NCBI GenBank assembly: GCA_003216615.1
Contig: QCIP01000008.1
Location: forward strand, 1-64,000
DNA: 64,000 nucleotides
Source: Prochlorococcus sp. AG-402-M15
GTDB lineage: Bacteria; Cyanobacteriota; Cyanobacteriia; PCC-6307; Cyanobiaceae
Direction: 5' to 3'
Both the position numbers and the translations under genes were made by a program. A model generated the notes under the pieces. The model searched no databases, was not told where the DNA came from, and was given only the letters and a program-made list of their open reading frames with translations. Every line of letters starts with the position of its first letter. The stretch's first letter is position 1. Positions 26,408 to 36,053 of the stretch are shown here, in pieces.

Positions 26408-28315
26408 ATGGGGAAGGTTGTAGGAATCGATTTAGGAACAACAAATAGTTGTGTCGCTGTAATGGAAGGTGGTAAACCTACTGTAATAGCAAATGCTGAG
26501 GGTTTCAGAACTACTCCATCAGTTGTTGCATATACAAAAAATCAAGATCAGCTTGTAGGACAAATTGCAAAAAGACAAGCTGTTATGAATCCTGAAAATA
26601 CTTTTTATTCTGCTAAACGATTTGTTGGTAGAAGGGTTGATGAAGTTAATGAAGAATCTAAAGAAGTTAGTTATTCTGTTGAAAAATCAGGTTCTAGTGT
26701 CAAATTAAAGTGCCCTATTTTAGATAAGCAGTTTTCTCCTGAAGAGGTAAGTTCGCAAGTTTTAAGAAAATTAGCAGATGATGCAGGTAAATATCTTGGT
26801 GAAAAAGTTACACAGGCTGTAATTACAGTTCCAGCTTATTTTAATGATTCCCAAAGACAGGCTACGAAAGATGCTGGAAAGATTGCAGGTTTAGAAGTTC
26901 TCAGAATTGTCAACGAGCCAACCGCTGCAGCCTTAGCATATGGTTTGGATAAAGAAAATGAAAAAATTCTTGTTTTTGATTTAGGGGGAGGAACTTTTGA
27001 TGTCTCAGTAATTGAAGCTGGTGATGGAGTAACTGAAGTTCTATCTACCTCTGGAGATACACATTTAGGTGGTGATGATTTTGATAGATGCATCGTAGAT
27101 CACTTAGCTAATACTTTTAAATCAAATGAGGGAATTGATCTCAGACAAGATAAGCAAGCCTTGCAAAGATTGACTGAAGCTGCAGAAAAAGCAAAAATAG
27201 AGCTCTCAAATGCTACTCAAAGTGAAATAAATCTACCTTTTATTACAGCGACGCCCGAAGGACCAAAACATTTAGATTTGAACCTTACTAGAGCAAAGTT
27301 TGAGGAATTAGCAGCTTCTTTAATTGATAGGTGTAAGACACCAGTTGAGAGAGCTATAAGTGATGCAAAAATTTCTACTAGTGAAATTGATGAAGTTGTT
27401 ATGGTGGGAGGTTCATCTAGAATTCCTGCTGTTTTAGATTTAGTAAAAAAAATAATTGGTAAAGAACCAAATCAAACTGTTAATCCTGATGAGGTAGTAG
27501 CTGTTGGAGCTGCAATTCAGGGAGGAGTTTTAGCAGGAGAAGTTAAAGATATATTGTTGCTTGACGTTACCCCACTTTCTCTAGGTGTAGAGACTTTAGG
27601 CGGAGTAATGACAAAAATGATAAATCGAAATACTACAGTACCTACGAAGAAATCTGAAACATATTCAACTGCTGTAGACGGTCAAACAAACGTTGAAATA
27701 CATGTTTTACAGGGTGAAAGAGAAATGGCTTCTGATAACAAAAGTTTAGGAACTTTTAGATTGGATGGTATACCCTCAGCACCAAGAGGTGTTCCGCAAA
27801 TTGAAGTTACATTTGATATCGATGCAAATGGTATTCTTAGTGTCACTGCTAAAGATAAAGGAAGTGGTAAAGAGCAAAGTATTTCTATTACTGGTGCTTC
27901 TACTCTATCTGATAACGAAGTAGAAAAAATGGTAAAAGATGCCGAATCAAATGCATCTGCAGATAAAGAAAAAAGAGAAAGAATTGATTTAAAAAACCAA
28001 GCTGAAACTCTTGTATATCAGACAGAAAAGCAACTTAGTGAGTTGGGGGACAAAATTGATGCTGCAGCTAAGTCTAAAGTTGAAGAAAAGAGTAATGCTT
28101 TAAAAGAGGCAACTTCAAAAGAAGATTATGAATCGATGAAAAAACTTCTTGAAGAACTTCAGCAAGAACTTTATGCAGTTGGTTCATCTGTTTATCAGCA
28201 ACCTGGCAATCAGCCTCCATCACCTGGCGCGGCGGGCGGTCCTGATCAGAGTGATTCAAACAAAAAAGGTGGAGATGATGTAATTGATGCAGACTTTACT
28301 GAAACAAAAGATTAG
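26408..28315 (+). CDS. dnaK: Chaperone DnaK (Hsp70)
   Basis: ATP-driven general chaperone. The nucleotide-binding domain opens [17 protein letters not shown] and contains [17 protein letters not shown], the [13 protein letters not shown] phosphate loop and [13 protein letters not shown]. The substrate domain follows at about residue 390 ([15 protein letters not shown]), and the tail ends [10 protein letters not shown], the usual bacterial cochaperone-recognised end. Length 635 is normal. No CIRCE inverted repeat is visible in the upstream spacer. A TATAAA at 26386-26391 could be a -10 but lies very close to the ATG. The stop overlaps that of the convergent oxidoreductase. Confidence 0.97.
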   Translation: MGKVVGIDLGTTNSCVAVMEGGKPTVIANAEGFRTTPSVVAYTKNQDQLVGQIAKRQAVMNPENTFYSAKRFVGRRVDEVNEESKEVSYSVEKSGSSVKLKCPILDKQFSPEEVSSQVLRKLADDAGKYLGEKVTQAVITVPAYFNDSQRQATKDAGKIAGLEVLRIVNEPTAAALAYGLDKENEKILVFDLGGGTFDVSVIEAGDGVTEVLSTSGDTHLGGDDFDRCIVDHLANTFKSNEGIDLRQDKQALQRLTEAAEKAKIELSNATQSEINLPFITATPEGPKHLDLNLTRAKFEELAASLIDRCKTPVERAISDAKISTSEIDEVVMVGGSSRIPAVLDLVKKIIGKEPNQTVNPDEVVAVGAAIQGGVLAGEVKDILLLDVTPLSLGVETLGGVMTKMINRNTTVPTKKSETYSTAVDGQTNVEIHVLQGEREMASDNKSLGTFRLDGIPSAPRGVPQIEVTFDIDANGILSVTAKDKGSGKEQSISITGASTLSDNEVEKMVKDAESNASADKEKRERIDLKNQAETLVYQTEKQLSELGDKIDAAAKSKVEEKSNALKEATSKEDYESMKKLLEELQQELYAVGSSVYQQPGNQPPSPGAAGGPDQSDSNKKGGDDVIDADFTETKD

Positions 28316-29394
28316 GAAAGGTAATTTTTAATTTCATTAGCAACCCATTTAGAACAAGCCGGAGCCAGTAAAATCCCATTTTTATAAAAACCTGTACATA
28401 TAATTAGTCCATCTTCAAGATTTTTCATTATTGGTGAAGGTTCACCATCAGGTCTTGACCTAATTCCGAACCATTTTTTAGAAATTTTCCCTTTTATCAG
28501 CCAATTTGGTTTTTTATCTAGAAAATTTGTTAGTTTTTCGAATGTATTTTCTTCTGGCTTAGTACTATATTCGTCAGTTGATCCAATAATTAGTTTATTT
28601 TTTGATTTTGTAATTATATTTTTACCATTTATATTGAATTGTTTTGGCAGCGATAATAAATCAACTTCTTCATCATTTATATTAATTTCCATAGCTTGAC
28701 CTAAAACAGGTTTTAATTTGATGTTGTGAGATAGGCTATCTATTAAATCAACCGCTTTTAGTGAATTACATAAAATAACCATGTCAGATCTGATGTTTTC
28801 ATTATTCCTTGTTTTAGAAATCCATTGATTGTTTGATTTTCTAATTTTTATTATTTCTTCTTTTAAAAAATTTACTTTTTTATGTTTTAGATATTTATCT
28901 AATGTTTTAAGTAACGACAAAGCATTTATTCTTCCATCTTTGAAGGAAATCATACCTTTTATATTTTTTGTTTGGAATGCTTTATTTATATTATTGATAA
29001 ATATTGAGTCTCTATCTAGAATTTGTAAGTTTAGATCATTATTTTCATTAATAAATTTCTCTAATTTTTTAAACTTTTCTTCATTAGTAGTTAGGTGTAT
29101 TAATGGTTTTTCGATATTTAATTTACAATTAAATTTTTGTAGGAATGTAATCCATTGTGGCCATAATTGAATGCTTTGTTTCCTGAGATCCCAGCCTCTT
29201 CCTCTTCTTTTTTGATACATATTACCCATTAGTAAGCCTAAAGCTGCATTGCTACTATTTTGGAGTTGAGTTGGATCTATTATCGTTACTTTGAAACCTA
29301 ATTCTGATAATTCTAAGGCGTTAAATTTTCCAATAATCCCTGATCCAATAATAACTATGTGTGCTTTTTGAAAATTTTCTTTTAAGCTTTTCAT
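28312..29394 (-). CDS. FAD-dependent glycine/D-amino-acid oxidase-like protein
   Basis: DAO-family flavoprotein of 360 residues. The Rossmann loop for FAD is [19 protein letters not shown] with GSGIIG at 17-22, followed by the second-strand VTIID. Towards the end, [17 protein letters not shown] and [15 protein letters not shown] match the conserved closing region of glycine oxidase/ThiO proteins. ThiO makes iminoacetate for thiazole synthesis, but no other thiamine gene adjoins it, so substrate assignment is open. It is convergent with dnaK, overlapping by 4 bases (TTAG serves both stops), and divergent from purU. Confidence 0.82.
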   Translation of the reverse strand: MKSLKENFQKAHIVIIGSGIIGKFNALELSELGFKVTIIDPTQLQNSSNAALGLLMGNMYQKRRGRGWDLRKQSIQLWPQWITFLQKFNCKLNIEKPLIHLTTNEEKFKKLEKFINENNDLNLQILDRDSIFINNINKAFQTKNIKGMISFKDGRINALSLLKTLDKYLKHKKVNFLKEEIIKIRKSNNQWISKTRNNENIRSDMVILCNSLKAVDLIDSLSHNIKLKPVLGQAMEININDEEVDLLSLPKQFNINGKNIITKSKNKLIIGSTDEYSTKPEENTFEKLTNFLDKKPNWLIKGKISKKWFGIRSRPDGEPSPIMKNLEDGLIICTGFYKNGILLAPACSKWVANEIKNYLS

Positions 29395-29442
29395 TGATAT
29401 ATTAGATATACTGGCTTATTTGATTTAATAGTTAAAGATTTT

Positions 29443-30297
29443 TTGGAACATCCTTCAATTATATTCAAAATTGTTTGTCCCGATCGTCCTGGTCTTGTAA
29501 GTTTACTTACAAGTTGGATTTCAAATTACGGCGGCAACATAAAACATTCTGATCATCATACAGATCAAGATGCGGGTTTGTTTCTTAGTCGAATTGAATG
29601 GAATAGTAAAAATGCATCTTTTAATAGAGACGAAATTTATAAAGAATTTGAAAAAATTGCAGATGAAGTAAATGGAAAATTTAAGGTAAATTATTCTGAT
29701 GAAATTCCAAATGTTGCTATTTTCGTGAGTAAACAAAATCATTGTTTGATTGATTTACTTTGGCGAGTAAGAAATGGTGAACTCAAAATGAAAGTCCCGT
29801 TAATAATTTCAAATCATTCTGATCTTGAAATTATTGCAAATGACTTTAATGCAAAATTTGTCCATATTGATACCCTTAATACTGATAAATCTATTGTTGA
29901 AGATCAATTTTTAAATTTACTAAAAGAATACGAAATTGATCTTGTTGTATTAGCTAAATATATGCAAATTTTGAGTCACTCTTTTTTAAAAAAGTTTTCT
30001 TCAATAATAAATATTCATCATTCTTTCTTACCTGCATTTAAGGGTGGGCAACCATATCATCGGGCATGGAAGAGAGGTGTTAAATTAATCGGTGCTACTG
30101 CTCACTATGTTACTGAAGATCTTGATGAAGGCCCGATAATAGAGCAATGCACAGTTAATATAAGTCATAGGGATGAAGTTGATGATTTGATTAGAAAAGG
30201 AAGAGATATTGAAAGAATAGCTTTAGCAAGAGCAGTTAGATTACATCTGAATCATCAAGTATTTGTTTATAACAGCAAAACTGCTGTTTTTGATTGA
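29443..30297 (+). CDS. purU: Formyltetrahydrofolate deformylase
   Basis: Hydrolyses 10-formyl-THF to formate and THF, balancing one-carbon pools. Two parts are visible: an N-terminal ACT-like regulatory domain (FKIVCPDRPGLVSLLTSWI) and a C-terminal formyltransferase fold with NIHHSFLPAFKGGQPYHRA (about residue 189), GATAHYVTEDLDEGPII and the DEV-D-I-GRDIE end. The start is a TTG at 29443 (TTG GAA CAT CCT), the only start that keeps the full ACT domain. A GC hairpin lies inside its last codons (30271-30291). Confidence 0.93.
   Translation: MEHPSIIFKIVCPDRPGLVSLLTSWISNYGGNIKHSDHHTDQDAGLFLSRIEWNSKNASFNRDEIYKEFEKIADEVNGKFKVNYSDEIPNVAIFVSKQNHCLIDLLWRVRNGELKMKVPLIISNHSDLEIIANDFNAKFVHIDTLNTDKSIVEDQFLNLLKEYEIDLVVLAKYMQILSHSFLKKFSSIINIHHSFLPAFKGGQPYHRAWKRGVKLIGATAHYVTEDLDEGPIIEQCTVNISHRDEVDDLIRKGRDIERIALARAVRLHLNHQVFVYNSKTAVFD
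30271..30291 (+). terminator. Hairpin with short T run inside the purU 3' end
   Basis: AACAGC (30271-30276) and GCTGTT (30283-30288) form a 6-bp stem with a 6-base loop, followed by TTT, giving a five-T run at 30287-30291. It overlaps the final codons of purU, whose stop is at 30297. The convergent ClC gene ends 10 bases further on. It may act as the purU terminator; the T run is short, so it is only moderately convincing. Confidence 0.4.
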
Positions 30298-30307
30298 AGA
30301 TAGTTTC

Positions 30308-31666
30308 TTAGTCTTCTAATTCTATTTGTATTTGTCTTTCATAAATTGATTCTTCATTAAAAGCTCTTGCTATCATGAAACTGGCAATGCAGCTGATTAA
30401 AACAGGTTTCATTATTAATAAATTTTTTGTTAAAGCAAAGGCTAAAAACATTGCAGTTATTGGTGTTCGCGAACATCCTGCTACGAAAGCTCCCATTCCC
30501 GCAAAAATGTATGTACTAGGAGCATGTCCTGTTGCAATTTCTACCCAGCTTTTCATTATTAGACCGATTGACCCTCCTAAAGTAAGCATAGGATAGAACA
30601 ATCCTCCTGGAGCTCCAGATGCTGCAGCTAAGCCTGTCGTTATAAATAATACTAAAACTACTAACAAAGCAATTCCAATACTTGTATTTTGCTCAGCTAT
30701 TATTTTTTGTAATTCATCTAAATTATGAAATGTACTGGGTAAAAAAGAATAGATACTTCCTAAAATAAGTCCACAGATACTCATTTTTAAAACAAATTTA
30801 TTTTTATACCACTTTTTCCCAATATTTTGCATTAACAAAACATATCTGCTGTACAATTCTGCAAAGATCCCGATAATTATTCCTAGTAAAACTAGGTAAA
30901 TAAAATCTATAGGTAAGAAAAAAACTGATGGGTCATATTCTTTTTGAATTAAAAATCCTAGGTTAAAATCAAAGCCTCCTGCTTTTGGATCTAAACCCAA
31001 GGCTTGAATAATATCAGCAGATGAATCTGCAATGAAAGTTGTAATTATTACTAATAGCAAAATTACTGGTCTAGCAGAGTTTAATAGTTCTTCTATTGCA
31101 TAAACAAACCCTCCTAATGGAGCGCTAAATACTGCAGCAATTCCAGCTCCACCACCTGCTGCTACTATTACTCTTCTGAAAGCTGTAGGAGCTTTGAGCC
31201 ATTTGGCCATTTGCCAAGCAACTGAACCTCCCATTTGAACAGATGGACCCTCTGGGCCTAAAGGGAATCCACTACCAATAGCGATAATTCCTGAAATGAG
31301 CTTTACTAATCCTACTTTTATATTCATTGGCACTTTTTTATGCCTTAAGAAACCCATGATTTGACTCACACCTGAACCTTTTGCTGCAGGTGCAATGTTT
31401 TTGATCAAATATCCTGCAATTGCTCCTCCTACAGCTCCAAAAATTGGTAATACTGCAATAGACGGAAATTGGTCTAAAAGTGCTAACCTCCAATTATTTA
31501 TAAAGTAGATTCCAGTTTTAAAAAATATGCTTGTTATAGAAGCTCCTAAGCCTGTTAATAAGAGCGACAATGCAACGACGAGAGATCTTTGTCTTAATAA
31601 TTTTTTGATGCTACGGGAAGAATTATTACTGGTTTTTTGAATATTTTCTTTTATAAGTTTTGGCAT
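30308..31666 (-). CDS. ClC-family chloride channel or H+/Cl- exchanger
   Basis: Integral membrane protein of 452 residues with the ClC signature set: GSGVSQ (residues 98-102 region, cf. GSGIP), GFPLGPEGPSVQMGG (133-147) with the gating glutamate Glu139, and GAPGGLFYPMLTLGG near residue 350 (cf. GxFxP). The gating glutamate is preserved, with proline in place of the more usual arginine before it. About ten or more hydrophobic segments are present. No C-terminal CBS domain. Substrate and exchanger-versus-channel nature cannot be settled here. It lies 9 bases after acnB on the same strand. Confidence 0.9.
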   Translation of the reverse strand: MPKLIKENIQKTSNNSSRSIKKLLRQRSLVVALSLLLTGLGASITSIFFKTGIYFINNWRLALLDQFPSIAVLPIFGAVGGAIAGYLIKNIAPAAKGSGVSQIMGFLRHKKVPMNIKVGLVKLISGIIAIGSGFPLGPEGPSVQMGGSVAWQMAKWLKAPTAFRRVIVAAGGGAGIAAVFSAPLGGFVYAIEELLNSARPVILLLVIITTFIADSSADIIQALGLDPKAGGFDFNLGFLIQKEYDPSVFFLPIDFIYLVLLGIIIGIFAELYSRYVLLMQNIGKKWYKNKFVLKMSICGLILGSIYSFLPSTFHNLDELQKIIAEQNTSIGIALLVVLVLFITTGLAAASGAPGGLFYPMLTLGGSIGLIMKSWVEIATGHAPSTYIFAGMGAFVAGCSRTPITAMFLAFALTKNLLIMKPVLISCIASFMIARAFNEESIYERQIQIELED

Positions 31667-31675
31667 AATCCATGA

Positions 31676-34249
31676 TCATTTTGATAAACTGAAATCGTTT
31701 ATTTCATCAAATTGAAGATAACGATAAAGTTCATCTGAATATGGATTAATTTTATTTTTAGTAATATCCTGATATTCTTCTACTTCAGGTATTTTCCCAA
31801 GAAGTGCGCAAACTGCTGCTAATTCAGCACTTCCTAAAAATACTTGTGCATTTTTCCCAAGTCTATTGTCAAAATTTCTTGTACTAGTAGAAAATACTAC
31901 AGATCCTTCATCTACTCTTGCTTGATTTCCCATACATAAAGAACAGCCTGGCAACTCTAATCTTGCACCACAATTTTCAAAAATTTTATAATAACCTTCA
32001 GCTTTTAGAGTTTCTTCATCCATTTTTGTAGGAGGACAAATCCATAATTTAGCTTTTAAATTTTGTACACCTTCAAGAACTTTCGCAGCTGCTCTGTAAT
32101 GACCAATATTTGTCATGCAAGAACCTATAAAAACTTCATCAATATTTGTATTGGCAACATCTGTGATCTCTTTTACGTTATCTGGATCGTTTGGGCAGGC
32201 AACTATAGGTTGCGTTACTTTTGCTAAATCAATTTCAATGATTTCTTTATACTTCGCGTTGGTATCTGGCTGCATTAATTCAGGTTTTTTTAACCAATTT
32301 TTCATATCATTTATTCTTCTTGAAATTGATTTTGAATCTTCATAATTGCTCTCAATCATTTTTTCTAGAAGGCAAATATTGCTTCTTAAATATTCTTGAA
32401 CAGTTTCTTGGGATAAAAGAATTGTGCTGCCAGCGCATGAGCGTTCTGCAGTAGCATCAGTTAGTTCAAAAGCTTGTTCAAGTTTTAGGTTAGGTAATCC
32501 TTCAATTTCCATAACTTTCCCATTAAAAATGTTTTTCTTATTTGCTTTCTCAACAGTTAAGAGTCCTTTTTTAATTGCGAAAAGAGGGATTGCATTAACT
32601 AAATCTCTTAATGTAATCCCAGGTAATAATTCTCCTTTGAACTTAACGAGCACAGATTCCGGCATATTTAATGGCATTGATCCTATTGCAGCGGCAAAGG
32701 CAACAATGCCCGAGCCTCCAGGGAATGAAATGCCAAGAGGAAATCTTGTATGACTATCTCCACCTGTGCCAACAGTATCAGGGAGAAGCATTCTGTTAAG
32801 CCAGCTATGAATTATGCCGTCCCCAGGTTTAAGAGCTACTCCACCTCGTTGAGATATAAAATCAGGTAATTCTTTATGGGTAACAAGATCTACTGGTTTT
32901 GGATATGCAGCTGTATGACAAAAACTTTGCATCACTAAATCTGCAGTGAATCCTAAACAAGCTAGTTCTTTTAGTTCATCTCTAGTCATTGGCCCAGTAG
33001 TATCTTGACTGCCAACGGTGGTCATAATTGGCTCACAGGTCATTCCTGGCCTAACTCCATCTAAACCGCATGCTTTGCCTACTATTTTTTGAGCTTGAGT
33101 AAAGCCGGCATTACTTTCGGTTGGATTTTGTGGTCGGATAAATATTTCACTCGGTGGATAATCTAATTTATTTCTAATTTTGTCCGTAAGAGATCTTCCA
33201 ATCATAAGATTGATTCTTCCGCCAGCTTGAATTTCATCAGTAAGAGTTGATGGACACAAGTCGAATTTGCTTATTAATTCTTCAGTATTTGAATTTTTTT
33301 CAATTTTTTTAATAATGCCTTCATAAGGACATATTTTAATAATATCTCCTGTTTTCATATGAGATACGTCAGCTTCTATAGGTAAAGCTCCTGAATCTTG
33401 TGCTGTATTAAAGAAAATAGGTGCTATTTTGCTACCAATTATTATTCCGCCTGTTTTTTTGTTTGGAACAAAAGCGATATCTTCGCCGATATGCCAAATG
33501 AGTGAATTAATAGCAGATTTTCTAGAACTCCCTGTTCCAACAACATCTCCAACATAAGCTATTGGTAGATTTTGTTTTTTTAAATTATCAAGAATCTGTA
33601 GTCCATCTGGTTTTTTAAATTCCAACATAGCCAATGCATGCATCGGAATATCAGGGCGAGTTGTTGCATGTACAGCCGGAGATAAGTCGTCTGTGTTTGT
33701 CTCCCCGTCAACTTTAAATACTAAACAAGTAATCTCTTTCTCTAGAACTTTTTTATTTTTGAACCATTCTGCATTTGCCCAACTATTTATAATCTCTTTT
33801 GCATAAATATTATTTTGAGATAATTCATAAATTTCATTAGCTGCGTCGTAAACAAGAATAATATTTTTTAAAATTTCTGCCGCTTTTTTAGCAAGTAAAC
33901 TATTTTCTCCTTTTAGTATTTCAACCAAAGAATTTACATTATATCCGCCTATCATTGTTCCTAGTATTTCAATTGCTTTTTCAGGATTAATTGATTTGCA
34001 ATATTTTTCGGAATTAACAATAGCTGTAAGCCAGCTTGCTTTTACATAAGCAGCCTCATCAACTCCTGGTGGTACTCTATTTATTAGTAAATCAAGTAAA
34101 TCAAATGACTCGTAATTAGTATCTTGTTCCAATAATTTTGTAACGCAATATGTTTGCTCAGCATTTAAAGGTAAAGGAGGTATACCTTTGGTAGCTCTTT
34201 CAGCTACGTGATCTGCATAATCTTTTAGCAATGTTTCCAAATTCTTCAT
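31676..34249 (-). CDS. acnB: Aconitate hydratase B
   Basis: Isomerises citrate to isocitrate. The order of domains is that of AcnB: an N-terminal HEAT-like helical region (about 1-160), a swivel domain with DDLSPAVHATTRPDIP and GDVVGTGSSRKSAINS, then the catalytic domains with TTVGSQDTTGPMTRDEL and GDSHTRFPLG. The [4Fe-4S] ligands are the cysteine in GSCMTNIGH (near 710) and the two in CSLCMGNQ (near 768-771). Length 857 equals the family norm. Divergent from the DAHP synthase gene across 97 bases. Confidence 0.97.
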   Translation of the reverse strand: MKNLETLLKDYADHVAERATKGIPPLPLNAEQTYCVTKLLEQDTNYESFDLLDLLINRVPPGVDEAAYVKASWLTAIVNSEKYCKSINPEKAIEILGTMIGGYNVNSLVEILKGENSLLAKKAAEILKNIILVYDAANEIYELSQNNIYAKEIINSWANAEWFKNKKVLEKEITCLVFKVDGETNTDDLSPAVHATTRPDIPMHALAMLEFKKPDGLQILDNLKKQNLPIAYVGDVVGTGSSRKSAINSLIWHIGEDIAFVPNKKTGGIIIGSKIAPIFFNTAQDSGALPIEADVSHMKTGDIIKICPYEGIIKKIEKNSNTEELISKFDLCPSTLTDEIQAGGRINLMIGRSLTDKIRNKLDYPPSEIFIRPQNPTESNAGFTQAQKIVGKACGLDGVRPGMTCEPIMTTVGSQDTTGPMTRDELKELACLGFTADLVMQSFCHTAAYPKPVDLVTHKELPDFISQRGGVALKPGDGIIHSWLNRMLLPDTVGTGGDSHTRFPLGISFPGGSGIVAFAAAIGSMPLNMPESVLVKFKGELLPGITLRDLVNAIPLFAIKKGLLTVEKANKKNIFNGKVMEIEGLPNLKLEQAFELTDATAERSCAGSTILLSQETVQEYLRSNICLLEKMIESNYEDSKSISRRINDMKNWLKKPELMQPDTNAKYKEIIEIDLAKVTQPIVACPNDPDNVKEITDVANTNIDEVFIGSCMTNIGHYRAAAKVLEGVQNLKAKLWICPPTKMDEETLKAEGYYKIFENCGARLELPGCSLCMGNQARVDEGSVVFSTSTRNFDNRLGKNAQVFLGSAELAAVCALLGKIPEVEEYQDITKNKINPYSDELYRYLQFDEINDFSLSK

Positions 34250-34346
34250 TAGTAAGGTTTAATGCCTAATCTATTGTTATTTTTAATATTGAAAAGGAGA
34301 GTATTCATAAATGCTTTTTTAAATATTCAAACTTCTTAATTAATCA

Positions 34347-35414
34347 ATGACGACATCATCAAATAATTCAGCTTTAGAAAAGACATCAGATTTACATGTT
34401 CTTGAAACACGTCCATTAATACCTCCAAGCAGATTACATAATGATATACCTTTAGACTACGCCTCCGCTAATACAGTATCTAAAACAAGAAGATCGATAC
34501 AAAATATTTTGCATCATAATGATCAGAAGCTTTTAGTCATTGTTGGTCCATGTTCAATTCATGATCTAGAGGCGGCAAAAGAATATTCAAAATATATTCA
34601 AAACTTTCGAGAAATTTATAAAGATAAATTAGAAATAATCATGAGAGTATATTTTGAGAAACCAAGAACTACTATTGGTTGGAAGGGGCTTATAAATGAT
34701 CCTCATCTAGATGATTCTTATGATATTAATACTGGTTTAAGAAGGGCAAGAAGTTTACTTTCATATCTAGCAACTCGTGGAATACCCTCTGCTACAGAAT
34801 TATTAGATCCAATTGTCCCCCAATATATTGCCGATTTGATAAGTTGGACAGCCATAGGCGCGAGGACTACTGAAAGTCAAACTCATAGGGAAATGGCATC
34901 AGGATTATCTATGCCTATCGGATTTAAAAATGGAACAGATGGTTCTTTTACTACTGCAATAAATGCAATGAAGTCAGCTTCAAAGTCTCATCATTTCTTA
35001 GGTGTAAATGCTAATGGAATGGCTTCTATTGTTAATACAACAGGAAATCCAGATGGTCATATAGTTTTAAGAGGAGGCTCAAAAGGTCCAAATTTTGAAA
35101 GTCACCATGTTCAAAGAATTTCAGATGAATTAAAGCAATGTAATCTTCCTCATAAAGTGATGGTTGATTGTAGTCACGGTAATTCCAACAAAGATTTCCG
35201 AAAACAATCTGAAGTATTAAAAAATATAGCTTTACAAATAAGTAATGGTGAAAAAAATATTTTAGGAGTTATGCTTGAAAGCCATTTGAAGGAAGGTAAT
35301 CAAAAACTTTTAAAAAAAGAGGATCTTGAGTTTGGAAGAAGCATTACAGACGCATGCATAAATATAGAAACAACAAAAGAACTGCTCGCTATTCTGTATA
35401 GTTCAGTTAATTAG
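34347..35414 (+). CDS. aroF: 3-deoxy-7-phosphoheptulonate (DAHP) synthase, class I
   Basis: First step of the shikimate pathway, joining PEP and erythrose 4-phosphate. The 355-residue sequence matches the AroF/G/H class: VIVGPCSIHD-like segment near residue 65, MRVYFEKPRTTIGWKGL, GARTTESQTHREMASGLSMP, GFKNGTDG and MVDCSHGNSNK. Which feedback amino acid applies is not readable, so the symbol is generic. The 3' end overlaps the convergent phytol-kinase-like gene by 8 bases. aroE elsewhere in the window serves the same pathway. Confidence 0.95.
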   Translation: MTTSSNNSALEKTSDLHVLETRPLIPPSRLHNDIPLDYASANTVSKTRRSIQNILHHNDQKLLVIVGPCSIHDLEAAKEYSKYIQNFREIYKDKLEIIMRVYFEKPRTTIGWKGLINDPHLDDSYDINTGLRRARSLLSYLATRGIPSATELLDPIVPQYIADLISWTAIGARTTESQTHREMASGLSMPIGFKNGTDGSFTTAINAMKSASKSHHFLGVNANGMASIVNTTGNPDGHIVLRGGSKGPNFESHHVQRISDELKQCNLPHKVMVDCSHGNSNKDFRKQSEVLKNIALQISNGEKNILGVMLESHLKEGNQKLLKKEDLEFGRSITDACINIETTKELLAILYSSVN

Positions 35415-36048
35415 CCATAAAAAAATTAAAATATAATGCTGAAGAGATTGGAACAATGAAGTTATCTATTCCTAAAATGCTAAATTGTTCAAGAACAGTA
35501 GCCAAAAAAGCTATTGCAAAATAATTTAAATTAAAACTATTTTGTTGGACTAATCCTATTGAGCAAACTACTATCAAGCTTGCTAAAAACATTGTAAAAG
35601 TACCAAATAATGATTTTTTTTGTTTAAAAATAATCCAACTCTTTGAATTAACACTTTTTCCTAATAAACCAGCTAATCCATCTCCAAATGTCATTATAAA
35701 AAATCCAGTAATTAAAGCATATGGATCTTTATCCCAGAAAAGCCAAATTAAAAAAAATAAACTTAGACAATAAAATATTGTTCCATAACTTTTTCTCTCA
35801 ACATCTTCAATTGTTGGAAATAATTTATAGCGGTAATTGACTATGACTATTAATGAAACAATTCCTGTAAAAATTAGAGCAGAATTTTGATCAATTTTTA
35901 AGAATTGCGCAATTGGTATTAAAGGTCCTATTCCAATATGGATTATTTTTCTGACAATTTCTCTGCCATCTTCATTAATTTTTTTAAAAATTATAGATAT
36001 TAAAAAAATTGAAAATAAATATAATAAAATTATCCCAAATTTTATCAA
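35407..36048 (-). CDS. Phytol/dolichol kinase-like CTP-transferase family membrane protein
   Basis: A 213-residue polytopic protein with about seven hydrophobic segments. The family signature is RKIIHIGIG (about 34-42), then TFGDGLAGLLGK and the KSLFGTFTMFLASL block, as in CTP-dependent phytol kinases (VTE5 type, Synechocystis Slr1652) and CDP-diglyceride-type enzymes. In phototrophs these recycle phytol from chlorophyll for tocopherol and lipid synthesis; that role here is inferred by family. It starts 5 bases after the sigma-factor stop on the same strand. Confidence 0.8.
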   Translation of the reverse strand: MIKFGIILLYLFSIFLISIIFKKINEDGREIVRKIIHIGIGPLIPIAQFLKIDQNSALIFTGIVSLIVIVNYRYKLFPTIEDVERKSYGTIFYCLSLFFLIWLFWDKDPYALITGFFIMTFGDGLAGLLGKSVNSKSWIIFKQKKSLFGTFTMFLASLIVVCSIGLVQQNSFNLNYFAIAFLATVLEQFSILGIDNFIVPISSALYFNFFMAN

Positions 36049-36053
36049 TTTGA

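Noticed and set aside
32424-32753. 109-codon plus-strand open frame
   Set aside because: Entirely antisense within acnB with composition expected of a complement of a conserved gene.
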